Part shown: positions 1-7,308 of the stretch, one piece after another
Layout: each line of letters begins with the position of its first letter
How positions within the stretch are numbered: position 1 is the stretch's first letter
DNA from: Leucothrix mucor
GTDB taxonomy: Bacteria; Pseudomonadota; Gammaproteobacteria; Thiotrichales; Thiotrichaceae
NCBI GenBank assembly: GCA_015662325.1
Contig: DQUJ01000174.1
Location: forward strand, 1-13,934
Reading direction: 5' to 3'
Length of the DNA stretch: 13,934 nt
Program-made: the position numbers and the translations under genes
The notes under the pieces: generated by a model
What the model saw: the letters and a program-made list of their open reading frames with translations, nothing else
The model's database searches: none
What the model was told of the DNA's origin: nothing

Positions 1-292
1 ACTTAATGCCGATGATTTGACAGAAGATGATATTTCTTCATTTGTTTCTACACAGGGCTTTCCTGATCCTGATTTATTCATTCGTACAGGTGGCGATAAA
101 CGCATCAGCAATTTTTTACTGTGGCAGATGGCGTATACTGAGTTATATTTCACCGATGTATTATGGCCCGATTTTGATCGTTCAGAACTGCATAAAGCCA
201 TCGAAGACTTTTCTTCACGCCAGCGCCGATTTGGTAAAACAGGTGATCAAGTGATAGCAGAAAAAGAATCAAATAACGGTAAAGCCAAGTGA
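1..292 (+). CDS. uppS: Undecaprenyl diphosphate synthase, C-terminal part (cut by window start)
   Basis: Cis-prenyltransferase that extends farnesyl diphosphate with isopentenyl units to give undecaprenyl diphosphate, the lipid carrier for peptidoglycan and O-antigen; it acts at the cytoplasmic membrane. Only the last 96 codons or so are present. The reading frame is open to the left edge (first full codon at 2), so the TTG at 17 is not a real start. The visible part carries the family's C-terminal signatures: [20 protein letters not shown] (diphosphate-binding Arg residues), then the [16 protein letters not shown] block, then a basic RQRRFG tail. The stop TGA (290-292) overlaps the GTG start of cdsA by 4 nt, suggesting translational coupling. 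Identification is firm; only the N-terminal half is missing, because of the window boundary. Confidence 0.95.
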   Translation, partial: LNADDLTEDDISSFVSTQGFPDPDLFIRTGGDKRISNFLLWQMAYTELYFTDVLWPDFDRSELHKAIEDFSSRQRRFGKTGDQVIAEKESNNGKAK

Positions 293-1113
293 GTAGTGGA
301 TTAAAGCAACGTATCGTTACGGGTGTGATTCTAATAATCGCTGTACTGTTCGGTGTATTATCTCTTTCTCCATCTTGGTTTGCAGTGATCACGTTAATCG
401 TATTTGTTAGTTTAGGTGGCTGGGAATGGGGTCGATTAGTTGACTTCGACGACTTTTCGCGTGGTGTTTTTGTAGCGGGTTTGTTGGCTGTCGCCTTTAT
501 TGCATATTGGTGGGTTGATGATAGTCGATGGGTAGTTATTACTGCAGGGGTGTTGGGTTGGGTTGTCGCCTTGGTGTTACTCTCCCGTTATAAACAAGGT
601 ACAGAATTTTATAAGCAGAATAAGTGGATATTACGTTTAGCAGGCTTTTTTGTGCTGTTACCTGCGTGGGTCGCCCTGATTACCTTACATGCGACAAATC
701 CTTTATTGGTGTTGTATTTGATATTTTTAGTCGCCATCGCCGATAGTGGGGCGTATTTTACAGGCAAAGCATTTGGTAAAAATAAACTAGCGCCAGAATT
801 AAGCCCAGGCAAGACGCGCGAAGGTGCATTGGGTGGTTTAGCGGGTGCGTTTGTTTGGTCGATTTTAGGGGCATGGTTTTTTAACGTGACTGGAACAGAT
901 TGGATTTCTTTCATTGTTTTATCTGTTGCATCGGGGATGTTATCGGTATCGGGAGATTTGTTCGAAAGCTTAATCAAGCGCGAAGCGGGTATGAAAGATT
1001 CTGGAAACATCCTTCCTGGTCATGGTGGAATCTTGGATAGAGTCGATGGTTTAATTGCCGTGTTGCCTTTGTTTACCTTGGGTGTCTTTTTAACGGCTAT
1101 CAAAATTTCATAA
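289..1113 (+). CDS. cdsA: Phosphatidate cytidylyltransferase (CDP-diacylglycerol synthase)
   Basis: Makes CDP-diacylglycerol from phosphatidic acid and CTP, the branch-point precursor for phosphatidylethanolamine, phosphatidylglycerol and cardiolipin; integral membrane enzyme. The 274-residue protein is a run of hydrophobic segments, as expected, and near the C-terminus has the complete CDP-DG synthase signature: S227-x-x-K230-R231, then K236-D237-S-G, then P243-G-H-G-G-x-x-D250-R-x-D253. The start is GTG at 289, in the GTGA overlap with the uppS stop; there is no in-frame ATG close by and the next residues (LKQRIVTG) look like a family N-terminus. No strong Shine-Dalgarno is visible, which fits coupling to uppS. 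The gap downstream is occupied by a palindromic repeat. Confidence 0.96.
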   Translation: MSSGLKQRIVTGVILIIAVLFGVLSLSPSWFAVITLIVFVSLGGWEWGRLVDFDDFSRGVFVAGLLAVAFIAYWWVDDSRWVVITAGVLGWVVALVLLSRYKQGTEFYKQNKWILRLAGFFVLLPAWVALITLHATNPLLVLYLIFLVAIADSGAYFTGKAFGKNKLAPELSPGKTREGALGGLAGAFVWSILGAWFFNVTGTDWISFIVLSVASGMLSVSGDLFESLIKREAGMKDSGNILPGHGGILDRVDGLIAVLPLFTLGVFLTAIKIS

Positions 1114-1118
1114 GAATA

Positions 1119-1276
1119 GAGATCTTTGCACGAGAGTATGGCGAGAGTAAAAATTGTCTAATTTTTCCTGTTTTTCTTAAAAATGAGGTAATAGCAGGGC
1201 TATTGACCGAATTTTTATGGAAATCAGGGAGAATTTAAGCTTTTTTAATCCGTCATATCTCTCGTGCAAAGGTCTC
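1119..1276. repeat. 158-bp palindromic MITE-like repeat between cdsA and dxr
   Basis: The element has near-identical terminal inverted repeats: the outer 18 bp, GAGATCTTTGCACGAGAG at 1119-1136, match the reverse complement of the right end (GAGACCTTTGCACGAGAG) at 17 of 18 positions. Beyond these, the two arms (1119-1195 and 1199-1276) align along their whole length at roughly three quarters identity with a few 1-nt gaps, ending in a perfect centre AATAGC-AGG-GCTATT (1190-1204). Transcribed RNA could fold as one long hairpin. It has no coding capacity. A half copy with 2 mismatches in 77 bp lies at 13858-13934, so it is a dispersed repeat. The GAGACCTTTGCA end resembles termini of some IS5-group insertion sequences (from memory), so a non-autonomous derivative is likely. 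No clear target duplication: flanks are ATA on the left and AAA on the right. Confidence 0.85.
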
Positions 1277-1284
1277 AAATAATT

Positions 1285-1289
1285 AAGGG
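1285..1289 (+). promoter_or_regulatory. Ribosome binding site of dxr
   Basis: AAGGG lies 9 nt before the GTG start of dxr and supports that start. It is only 8 bp beyond the right end of the palindromic repeat, so a hairpin formed by the repeat in the mRNA would sit almost against this site. Confidence 0.6.
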
Positions 1290-1298
1290 TTTCCATAA

Positions 1299-2504
1299 GT
1301 GAATCAATCTCAAGGCATTACCATTCTAGGTGCGACAGGTTCTATCGGTGTTAGTACCTTAGATGTGTTGGCACGTCATCCTGATGATTTTCACGTTGTG
1401 GCGTTATCCGCTAATACGAATGTAGAAAAACTAAAAGAACAGTGTTTATCTGTAAAGCCTGCCTATGCGGTAATGGTGGATGAGCAATCCGCAGAACAAC
1501 TACAGCAAGCGTTAAAACAAGTAGGAAGCACAACCGAAGTGTTATCAGGCGCAGATTCCCTAATCAAGATCGCATCCTTACCAGAGGTTGATCAAGTGAT
1601 GGCGGCAATCGTTGGTGCGGCAGGTTTATTGCCAAATTTGGCGGCGGCAAAGGCGGGCAAACGTGTTTTGCTTGCGAATAAAGAATCGCTGGTGATGTCG
1701 GGCAAACTGTTTATGGATGCGATTAAAGATAATGGCGCAGAGTTGTTGCCGATAGATAGCGAGCATAATGCTATTTTCCAATCCATGCCTTATCGTGCTG
1801 ATTTGAATGCAGACCATGGCAAATCTGATCAAAAAGCATCTGTCATTAAAATATTGTTAACCGCATCGGGCGGCCCGTTTCGTACCCGAGAAATTTCAAC
1901 ACTTGAAAGCGTAACGCCCGCAGAAGCCGTTGCTCACCCTAATTGGGAAATGGGCAAAAAAATATCAGTGGATTCCGCCACGATGATGAACAAAGGCTTA
2001 GAAGTCATCGAAGCCTGCTGGTTGTTTGATGTGGATGTGGATAAGATTCAAGTTGTGATTCATCCGCAAAGTACCGTGCACTCAATGGTTTCTTATAATG
2101 ATGGTTCAGTGCTGGCTCAATTAGGTAATCCCGATATGCGTACACCAATTGCGTATGGTTTGGGTTACCCCGCAAGAATTAATTCGGGTGTTGATCAGCT
2201 CGATTTATTTGAAGTGGCGCGCTTGGATTTTGAAAAGCCAGATTTTGATCGCTATCCTTGTTTACGATTAGCTTACGAGGCTCATAAAACAGGCGGAAAT
2301 GCGACTATTGCGCTCAATGCAGCAAACGAAGTTGCGGTCGAAGCATTTTTAGATGATAAAATTCGCTTTACCGATATACCACTCGTCATAGAAAACGCAC
2401 TGTTGCAGGTGTCCGCTGGGACAGCATCGCTATTAGATGATATACTTGCGCAAGATTTAGCCAGTCGTTTAGTGGCTGAAGACTTTGTTAACAGCTTGAA
2501 ATAA
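1299..2504 (+). CDS. dxr: 1-deoxy-D-xylulose 5-phosphate reductoisomerase
   Basis: Converts DXP to 2-C-methyl-D-erythritol 4-phosphate with NADPH and a divalent metal: first committed step of the MEP isoprenoid pathway, in the cytoplasm; target of fosmidomycin. 401 residues, the usual size. The N-terminal NADPH loop is GATGSIG (11-17). The [13 protein letters not shown] block follows (124-136), then metal ligands D153 and E155 in [11 protein letters not shown], the substrate loop TASGGPFR (188-195), [20 protein letters not shown] (213-232) with the third metal ligand E235, and HPQSTVHSM. The start is GTG at 1299 with AAGGG upstream; the NADPH loop begins only 10 residues in, so no longer start is needed. 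Isoprenoid units made here feed the product of uppS. The stretch between the metal site and the substrate loop (about 163-182) is somewhat longer and more polar than I recall for E. coli. Confidence 0.96.
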   Translation: MNQSQGITILGATGSIGVSTLDVLARHPDDFHVVALSANTNVEKLKEQCLSVKPAYAVMVDEQSAEQLQQALKQVGSTTEVLSGADSLIKIASLPEVDQVMAAIVGAAGLLPNLAAAKAGKRVLLANKESLVMSGKLFMDAIKDNGAELLPIDSEHNAIFQSMPYRADLNADHGKSDQKASVIKILLTASGGPFRTREISTLESVTPAEAVAHPNWEMGKKISVDSATMMNKGLEVIEACWLFDVDVDKIQVVIHPQSTVHSMVSYNDGSVLAQLGNPDMRTPIAYGLGYPARINSGVDQLDLFEVARLDFEKPDFDRYPCLRLAYEAHKTGGNATIALNAANEVAVEAFLDDKIRFTDIPLVIENALLQVSAGTASLLDDILAQDLASRLVAEDFVNSLK

Positions 2505-2569
2505 TTGTTATTAACGATCTCAAGTGTTTTTGAAACGTGACTTTTAATTAAAAATACACATAAAAAACT

Positions 2570-3949
2570 ATGACTATACTTATCGCTATTTTAGCCTTCT
2601 TCGTTGCCATCGCCATTTTAGTTGGGGTACATGAATTTGGGCATTTCTGGGTTGCACGAAGACTTGGAATAAAAATCATTCGTTTTGCTATCGGCTTTGG
2701 CAAACCTCTCTGGACGTACAAGTCAAAGGATAAAGATGGCACAGAATATGTGCTTGCAGCTATTCCAATGGGTGGCTATGTGAAAATGCTGGATGAGCGC
2801 GAAGGCGATGTGGCAGAAGACGAAAAGCACCGTGCGTTTAATCGTCAGCCCGTTTGGAAACGCTTCTTAGTTGTACTCGCTGGCCCTATGTTTAACTTCT
2901 TTTTTGCGATTGCCGCATTTGCTGCGATTCAAATGATGGGTATTGATTCGGCTCGCCCTTATGTTGGGACGATAACGGCAGGAACACCTGCGGCTCAATC
3001 GGGCTTTGAAATGAAAGACAAAATTCTAGCGATTAATGATGTGTCGCTAGAATCTTCAACTCAGGTACGCCTTGCCCTATTAACAGAATACCTTAAAGAT
3101 CCAGTTCTTAATATTCATGTGGAAACTGCTTCTGGTGCAAAAGCCACGCGTCAGCTTGATTTGACAGGAACGTCACTGCTTGCAGATGAAAGCGATTATT
3201 TTGTTAAAACAGGCATGAATTTTTGGCGACCACCGCACACTACGATTATTACGATGGTTCAAGAAGACTCAGCGGCAAAAGAAGCGGGTGTATTGGCAAA
3301 AGATATTGTGCTGGGTGTTGATGGCAACAAAACGCTGACATCAGAAGAGTTTTCTAATTACATTAATTCACACGCAGGAAAAAGCGTTAGTTTATTAGTT
3401 GACCGTCAAGGTACTGAGTTATCTTTAAATATGACGCCGAGACTCACTATAATAGAGGGTGTTGAACGTGGTTTAATCGGTGTTGGTTTAGCTCGAAAAT
3501 ATAACGAAGAAGATATAAAAGGCTGGTTATTTAAACGTGAAGCGCCGTTCTTTGAGGCCGTGAAAATTGGCATAAGTGAAACATGGGATATGTCGGTGAT
3601 GACATTGAAAGTAATGGGTCGTTTAATTACTGGGGAAGCATCGTTAAAGAATTTATCAGGGCCAATTACTATTGCTGACTATGCAGGTAAAAGTGCGCAG
3701 ATGGGTTTAACGGCTTTTCTGGGTTTGCTGGCAATCATTAGCTTGAGTCTTGGCGTGTTAAATTTATTACCCATTCCAATGTTGGATGGTGGTCATTTAT
3801 TTTACTACTTAATTGAATTGGTCAAGGGAAGCCCGGTTTCTGAAAAGGTTGAAGCGATTGGAATGCGCATCGGGATGAGTTTAGTGGGGATTCTAATGGT
3901 CGTGGCTATTTATAATGATATTGGCAGGCAGATTGCTAAATTTAATTAA
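2570..3949 (+). CDS. rseP: RseP site-2 intramembrane zinc metalloprotease
   Basis: Inner-membrane S2P protease that, in characterised gammaproteobacteria, makes the second cut in anti-sigma factor RseA to release sigma-E and also clears signal-peptide remnants. 459 residues, family length. The first membrane helix holds the zinc motif HEFGH (21-25, with E22 as general base). The third zinc ligand is D406 in NLLPIPMLDGG (398-408). Between them lie two PDZ domains, roughly 125-200 and 222-300. Membrane segments are at about 1-20, 98-120, 376-400 and 430-448. The start is the ATG at 2570; no clear Shine-Dalgarno precedes it, only an A-rich leader. The 65-bp gap after dxr shows no terminator. It lies just upstream of bamA, as in most gammaproteobacteria, linking protein quality control with outer-membrane assembly. 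Confidence 0.96.
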   Translation: MTILIAILAFFVAIAILVGVHEFGHFWVARRLGIKIIRFAIGFGKPLWTYKSKDKDGTEYVLAAIPMGGYVKMLDEREGDVAEDEKHRAFNRQPVWKRFLVVLAGPMFNFFFAIAAFAAIQMMGIDSARPYVGTITAGTPAAQSGFEMKDKILAINDVSLESSTQVRLALLTEYLKDPVLNIHVETASGAKATRQLDLTGTSLLADESDYFVKTGMNFWRPPHTTIITMVQEDSAAKEAGVLAKDIVLGVDGNKTLTSEEFSNYINSHAGKSVSLLVDRQGTELSLNMTPRLTIIEGVERGLIGVGLARKYNEEDIKGWLFKREAPFFEAVKIGISETWDMSVMTLKVMGRLITGEASLKNLSGPITIADYAGKSAQMGLTAFLGLLAIISLSLGVLNLLPIPMLDGGHLFYYLIELVKGSPVSEKVEAIGMRIGMSLVGILMVVAIYNDIGRQIAKFN

Positions 3950-3965
3950 TGGGTAACTGCTTTGG

Positions 3966-3991
3966 GGGAGCTCCCTGAGCGGAGCCGAAGG
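3966..3991. repeat. Short extragenic repeat-like sequence after rseP
   Basis: A 10-bp perfect palindrome GGGAGCTCCC (3966-3975) runs into CCCTGAGCGGAGCCGAAGG (3973-3991). The latter resembles the short extragenic family CCCTGAGCGAAGTCGAAGG that I know to be scattered through many bacterial genomes. It is clearly more GC-rich than the surrounding leader. Family membership is from memory; only one copy is visible here. Confidence 0.45.
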
Positions 3992-4017
3992 CGCGGTAAA
4001 CGTGCACTTGTTTTATT

Positions 4018-4046
4018 TTGAGCAAAGCGAATGAAATGTTTATGAG
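4018..4046 (+). promoter_or_regulatory. Possible sigma-70 promoter for bamA
   Basis: TTGAGC (4018-4023) and TATGAG (4041-4046) are separated by exactly 17 bp, each matching the consensus at 4 of 6 positions. Transcription would start near 4053, giving a leader of about 50 nt. That leader contains a small hairpin, AGTAGA-TGCAT-TCTACT (4057-4073), and the bamA ribosome site AAGGG (4091-4095). No sigma-E type promoter was recognised in this gap. Prediction by eye only. Confidence 0.35.
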
Positions 4047-4104
4047 ATGCTTAATAAGTAGATGCATTCTACTGTTTGGCGCTAAATAAAAAGGGTTTAT
4101 AAAA

Positions 4105-6435
4105 ATGAAAAATCAAATTTTAAAGGCATCTATTGCGGGTTGCTTATTAGCAATAAGCCAAGGTGTTTGGGCGGGTAATTTTATTCTTAAAGATGTGCGT
4201 GTTAGCGGTTTGGAACGCGTTTCTGCAGGGACGGTACTGAGTAATATCCCTGTTAGAGTAGGGCAAAATTTTGATGATCGTATGACTGCAAATGTGGTTC
4301 GGTCCTTATATAAAACCGGTCTTTTTGACGACGTAAAAATCAGCCGACGTGGTGAGGCGCTGCACATTAAAGTACATGAGCGTGCCGCCGTTGGTGAAAT
4401 TAATATCAAAGGCAACAAAGCTATTGAAACAAAAGCGTTGCTTGAGGGATTAAAACGCGCCGGCGTTGCTAAAGGTCGCCCACTGGATAAATCTTCATTA
4501 ATTAATATAGAGCAAGGTTTAAAACAGCAGTACCTTTCACGCGGTAATTACGCGGCAGAGGTTAAAACATCAGTTAAAAAACTATCAAATAACCGTGTCG
4601 GTGTTGATATAAATATTAACGAAGGCAGTGTTGCACGTATTAAACGCGTGAAAATCAATGGCAATAAAGCGTATTCTGAGAAGACCTTAACAGGTTTGTT
4701 GGAATCAGGTGTTGCTGGAAATTTTTCATTCTTTGGCTCTAAAGATAAATACTCAAAACAAAAACTAGTCGGCGACCTTGATAAATTAACTGCATTTTAT
4801 CGTGATCGTGGATTCTTGAATTTTGAAGTGGTTTCTACGCAGGTTTCATTATCGAAAGATAAAAGTGAAGTGTATGTAAATCTTAATATTCACGAAGGTG
4901 ATCAATACCGTATCGGAAAGATCGACGTTGTGGGCACTCAAGGTGTATCTGCATCAGAACTTCGCAGACAAATTACGCTAAAAGAAGGGCAGTTGTTTTC
5001 GCAGACATCGTTAGCGAGAACACGTAAAAATCTTAAAAATCGCCTTGGCAAGAATGGTTTCGCATTCTCTCGTGTCGGCATCGTTCCAAGAGTTGATAAG
5101 GTAAACAAGCGCGTACACTTAACGTTTCAAACAGATCAAGGTCAACGTACTTATGTGCGCCGCATAAATATCCGTGGTAATTACCGTACCAAAGATGAAG
5201 TGTTTAGACGTGAAATGCGTCAACTAGAAAGTGCTTTTTATTCGAAAGAAAAAGTGGATCGTTCTAAAATTCGTATTCAACGTCTTCCTTTTGTAGAGAG
5301 TGTTGCGATTACATCTTCGCCTGTTGCGGGTCGTAGTGATCAAGTGGATTTAGATGTTACGGTAAAAGAAAGATCATCTAACAACTTTAATGCAGGTGTG
5401 GGTTATTCACAAAGTAATGGCTTATTGTTTAATGTTGGCTTGTCACAAAATAATTTCATGGGAACAGGTAAAAGCCTTTCTGTGGCGGCATCAAATAGTC
5501 AAGCATCGCAAAGTTTCCGTGTTAGCTATAACAATCCTTATCATACGGTTGATGGCGTGGGTCGTGGTTTTAATGTGTTTTATAATAAAACGGACTCAGC
5601 AGAAAATGATGTGTCTGATTACATTAGTGATACCTACGGAGCGAACTTAAATTATACGATTCCACTGACAGAAGATAATTCTTTACGCTTTAGTGTCGGT
5701 GGCGAGCATCGTGAAATTACCGAAACAAATGATACACCCACGTTTATTCAAAACTTCCTTGAAGAAAATGGCAACAGCTACGATAATATTTTAGGAACAG
5801 TCAGCTATATTCATGATACACGTAATCGTTCTTTATTCCCGAATGAAGGACAGCGACACAGTATTGCACTGGAAGCAGGTATTCCTGGAAGTGATACAGA
5901 ATATTATAAATTAAAATATCGTGGTGCGACGTATTTACCTATTACAGATAAAATCACCTTTGCGGTTAAAGGCGGGATTTCTTATGGTGATAGTTTAGGT
6001 GATACAACTGCATTGCCCTTCTTTGAGCGTTTCTATTCTGGTGGTATTCGCTCGGTTCGTGGCTTTGAAAATAACAGCTTAGGCCCTAGAGCGGTTATTA
6101 ATAATCGAGATGAAGACGGCAATGTAGTTTCTGGAACAAGAGTGGGCGACCCTAAAGGTGGTGCATTTGCAACCAATGCAACCGCCGAAGTATCTTTCCC
6201 TGTACCGTTTGCAGAAGACGTAAAAGGCCTACGAATGAGTGCATTTGTTGATGCTGGTAACGTATTTGAAGATAGCAATGATTTCGAAGCAGATGAATTA
6301 AGAGCATCCGCTGGTTTAGGTGTTACATGGCTATCACCGCTCGGCCCATTTACAGTGAGCTACGCCAAACCGTTGAATGAAGAAGAAGAGGACGACGTAC
6401 AAGAATTCCAATTCTCAATTGGCGCAAGTTTTTAG
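4105..6435 (+). CDS. bamA: Outer membrane protein assembly factor BamA
   Basis: Omp85-family core of the BAM complex, which folds and inserts beta-barrel proteins into the outer membrane. 776 residues, slightly shorter than E. coli BamA. A signal peptide (residues 1-23, cut after GVWA) is followed by five POTRA domains over about 24-420; repeated hallmarks include VxGLERVSAGTVL near the start and INIKGNKAI and VKINGNKAYS at the beginnings of later domains. The C-terminal 16-strand barrel carries the conserved loop-6 motif VRGF (651-654) and ends in FQFSIGASF with a terminal Phe, the expected beta-signal. The ATG at 4105 is supported by AAGGG 9 nt upstream and by the signal peptide beginning immediately. 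Next to rseP and skp, as in most gammaproteobacteria. No oddity seen. Confidence 0.97.
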   Translation: MKNQILKASIAGCLLAISQGVWAGNFILKDVRVSGLERVSAGTVLSNIPVRVGQNFDDRMTANVVRSLYKTGLFDDVKISRRGEALHIKVHERAAVGEINIKGNKAIETKALLEGLKRAGVAKGRPLDKSSLINIEQGLKQQYLSRGNYAAEVKTSVKKLSNNRVGVDININEGSVARIKRVKINGNKAYSEKTLTGLLESGVAGNFSFFGSKDKYSKQKLVGDLDKLTAFYRDRGFLNFEVVSTQVSLSKDKSEVYVNLNIHEGDQYRIGKIDVVGTQGVSASELRRQITLKEGQLFSQTSLARTRKNLKNRLGKNGFAFSRVGIVPRVDKVNKRVHLTFQTDQGQRTYVRRINIRGNYRTKDEVFRREMRQLESAFYSKEKVDRSKIRIQRLPFVESVAITSSPVAGRSDQVDLDVTVKERSSNNFNAGVGYSQSNGLLFNVGLSQNNFMGTGKSLSVAASNSQASQSFRVSYNNPYHTVDGVGRGFNVFYNKTDSAENDVSDYISDTYGANLNYTIPLTEDNSLRFSVGGEHREITETNDTPTFIQNFLEENGNSYDNILGTVSYIHDTRNRSLFPNEGQRHSIALEAGIPGSDTEYYKLKYRGATYLPITDKITFAVKGGISYGDSLGDTTALPFFERFYSGGIRSVRGFENNSLGPRAVINNRDEDGNVVSGTRVGDPKGGAFATNATAEVSFPVPFAEDVKGLRMSAFVDAGNVFEDSNDFEADELRASAGLGVTWLSPLGPFTVSYAKPLNEEEEDDVQEFQFSIGASF

Positions 6436-6436
6436 T

Positions 6437-6472
6437 GAGCTTCCCATTTTGTTCCACAAAAATGGTGAACTC
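6437..6472 (+). terminator. Hairpin directly after bamA stop, possible weak terminator
   Basis: An imperfect 14-bp stem starts 2 nt after the bamA stop. GAG (6437-6439) pairs with CTC (6470-6472), and CCATTTT (6444-6450) pairs with AAAATGG (6459-6465) around an 8-nt loop. There is no good T-tract after it, so it may be an mRNA 3'-end or processing structure rather than an efficient intrinsic terminator. Confidence 0.35.
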
Positions 6473-6483
6473 AATTATGCCAA

Positions 6484-6527
6484 AGCTTAGCACTAGTTCG
6501 CCTGATAAGGCGACACTAGAGCTTAGC
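6484..6527. repeat. Hairpin flanked by direct repeats in the bamA-skp gap
   Basis: CTAGTTCGCC (6493-6502) pairs with GGCGACACTAG (6509-6519) with a single bulged base and a 6-nt loop. The hairpin is bracketed by two copies of AGCTTAGC (6484-6491 and 6520-6527). A smaller stem GGCTG-T-CAGCC follows at about 6543-6553. The compact symmetry looks like a REP-type extragenic element; no second copy occurs in this window. The rest of the gap (6560-6690) is AT-rich and shows only the possible skp promoter. Confidence 0.45.
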
Positions 6528-6654
6528 GTGTATTAGCGAGCTGGGCTGTCAGCCTTGCGCGTTCTTTAAAAATAGAGTGTTCATTCTGTTTTAAAAATAC
6601 TAAGCAATTTAAAAACACTAGAATAATCTTTCCCCCAATACTTGTCATGAGCAG

Positions 6655-6683
6655 TTGTAGCCCAAACAGACTACTAGTACAAT
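6655..6683 (+). promoter_or_regulatory. Possible promoter just before skp
   Basis: TACAAT (6678-6683) is a 5 of 6 match to a -10 box; TTGTAG (6655-6660), 17 bp upstream, is a weak -35 box. The predicted start of transcription, about 6690, would fall on the first in-frame ATG of skp (6691). That would leave that ATG leaderless and give the ATGs at 6700 and 6712 very short leaders. Prediction by eye. Confidence 0.3.
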
Positions 6684-6690
6684 CAAACTC

Positions 6691-7308
6691 ATGGTAGCAA
6701 TGATTAGTAATATGAAAATTCCACACAAAGGCAATAAACAGTCACTGTTTATTGCCTTTGTCGTTTTCGTTTTTTTTAATATGTCTTTCATTTCCCCCGT
6801 CTTCGCAGAAGACCCTGTTTTTAAGGGAAAGAATGTTGTGGTTTCCGTCGGTGTTGTCGACGTTACTTATTTGATGGAGCATGCTCCTCAAGCAGAAGTC
6901 GCCAGTAATGAATTAAAAAGTAAATTCTTACCACAAGAAAAGTCACTGGCGGAAAGCTTAGAAGAAATACAAGAGTTGGAAAAATCATTAGAAAGAAGTG
7001 GGTCTAATATAAGAATATCTCAAAAAAGATTTAGGGAAAGAGAGTTAAGATCAAAAAAGCGAACACGAAGTCGATCATTGCAAGATTTTCGTGAAGAACT
7101 TAGGTTTGCGCGCGACTCTGCGCTGGATGATGTGCAAAAAGAAGTATTTCAAGCGATAGATGATGTGAGAAAACAAAAGGGCATTGATATTGTTTTGCAA
7201 GACTATATCTCTGCGAGCAAGCGTGTCGATATTACGGCGTCTGTTTTAAAGCACTTAGTTACTAAGCTAGAAGAGCAACAGCAATTAAAAGAAAAAGATT
7301 CAAAGTGA
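6691..7308 (+). CDS. skp: Periplasmic chaperone Skp (OmpH family)
   Basis: Trimeric periplasmic holdase that carries unfolded outer-membrane proteins toward BAM. Up to 205 residues from the first ATG, longer than E. coli Skp (about 160). A signal peptide with basic residues then a hydrophobic core ends at SPVFA|EDP (cut after A39). The mature part begins with the family's short beta strand (VVVSVGVVDVTYLME, about 49-63). It continues with a long, highly charged, helical coiled coil (about 66-165) and closes with a second strand GIDIVLQDY (164-172). This is OmpH-family architecture. Start is uncertain: in-frame ATGs occur at 6691, 6700 and 6712, none with a clear ribosome site; the one at 6712 (MKIPHKGNKQ) gives the most typical signal-peptide N-terminus. 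The signal-peptide codons hold a perfect 15-bp hairpin and a run of 8 T. The stop overlaps the lpxD ATG by one base. Confidence 0.9.
   Translation: MVAMISNMKIPHKGNKQSLFIAFVVFVFFNMSFISPVFAEDPVFKGKNVVVSVGVVDVTYLMEHAPQAEVASNELKSKFLPQEKSLAESLEEIQELEKSLERSGSNIRISQKRFRERELRSKKRTRSRSLQDFREELRFARDSALDDVQKEVFQAIDDVRKQKGIDIVLQDYISASKRVDITASVLKHLVTKLEEQQQLKEKDSK
6727..6777 (+). promoter_or_regulatory. Terminator-like hairpin inside the skp signal-peptide codons
   Basis: AAAGGCAATAAACAG (6727-6741) and CTGTTTATTGCCTTT (6745-6759) form a perfect 15-bp stem with a 3-nt loop (TCA). The following sequence is T-rich, GTCGTTTTCG then eight T (6770-6777). This is the layout of an intrinsic terminator with a slightly delayed T-tract, yet it lies within codons for the Skp signal peptide. 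It could attenuate transcription into skp-lpx, end upstream bamA transcripts, or slow early translation. The structure is seen; its function is inferred. Confidence 0.5.

Noticed and set aside
609..1010. 133-codon open frame antisense to cdsA
   Set aside because: Wholly inside the conserved cdsA frame and without family features; a shadow frame.
1204..1240. Outward promoter inside the palindromic repeat (TTGACC)
   Set aside because: At 16-18 bp spacing no sequence resembles a -10 box; the -35 likeness alone is not enough.
1115..1281. AATA target duplication around the palindromic repeat
   Set aside because: AATA precedes the left end directly, but on the right it is offset by one base, and the adjacent 3-mers (ATA, AAA) differ; in AT-rich flanks this is not convincing.
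6523..6726. 67-codon open frame on the - strand between bamA and skp
   Set aside because: Starts inside the skp signal-peptide codons, has no ribosome site and no recognisable motif, and covers the hairpin region; most likely chance.
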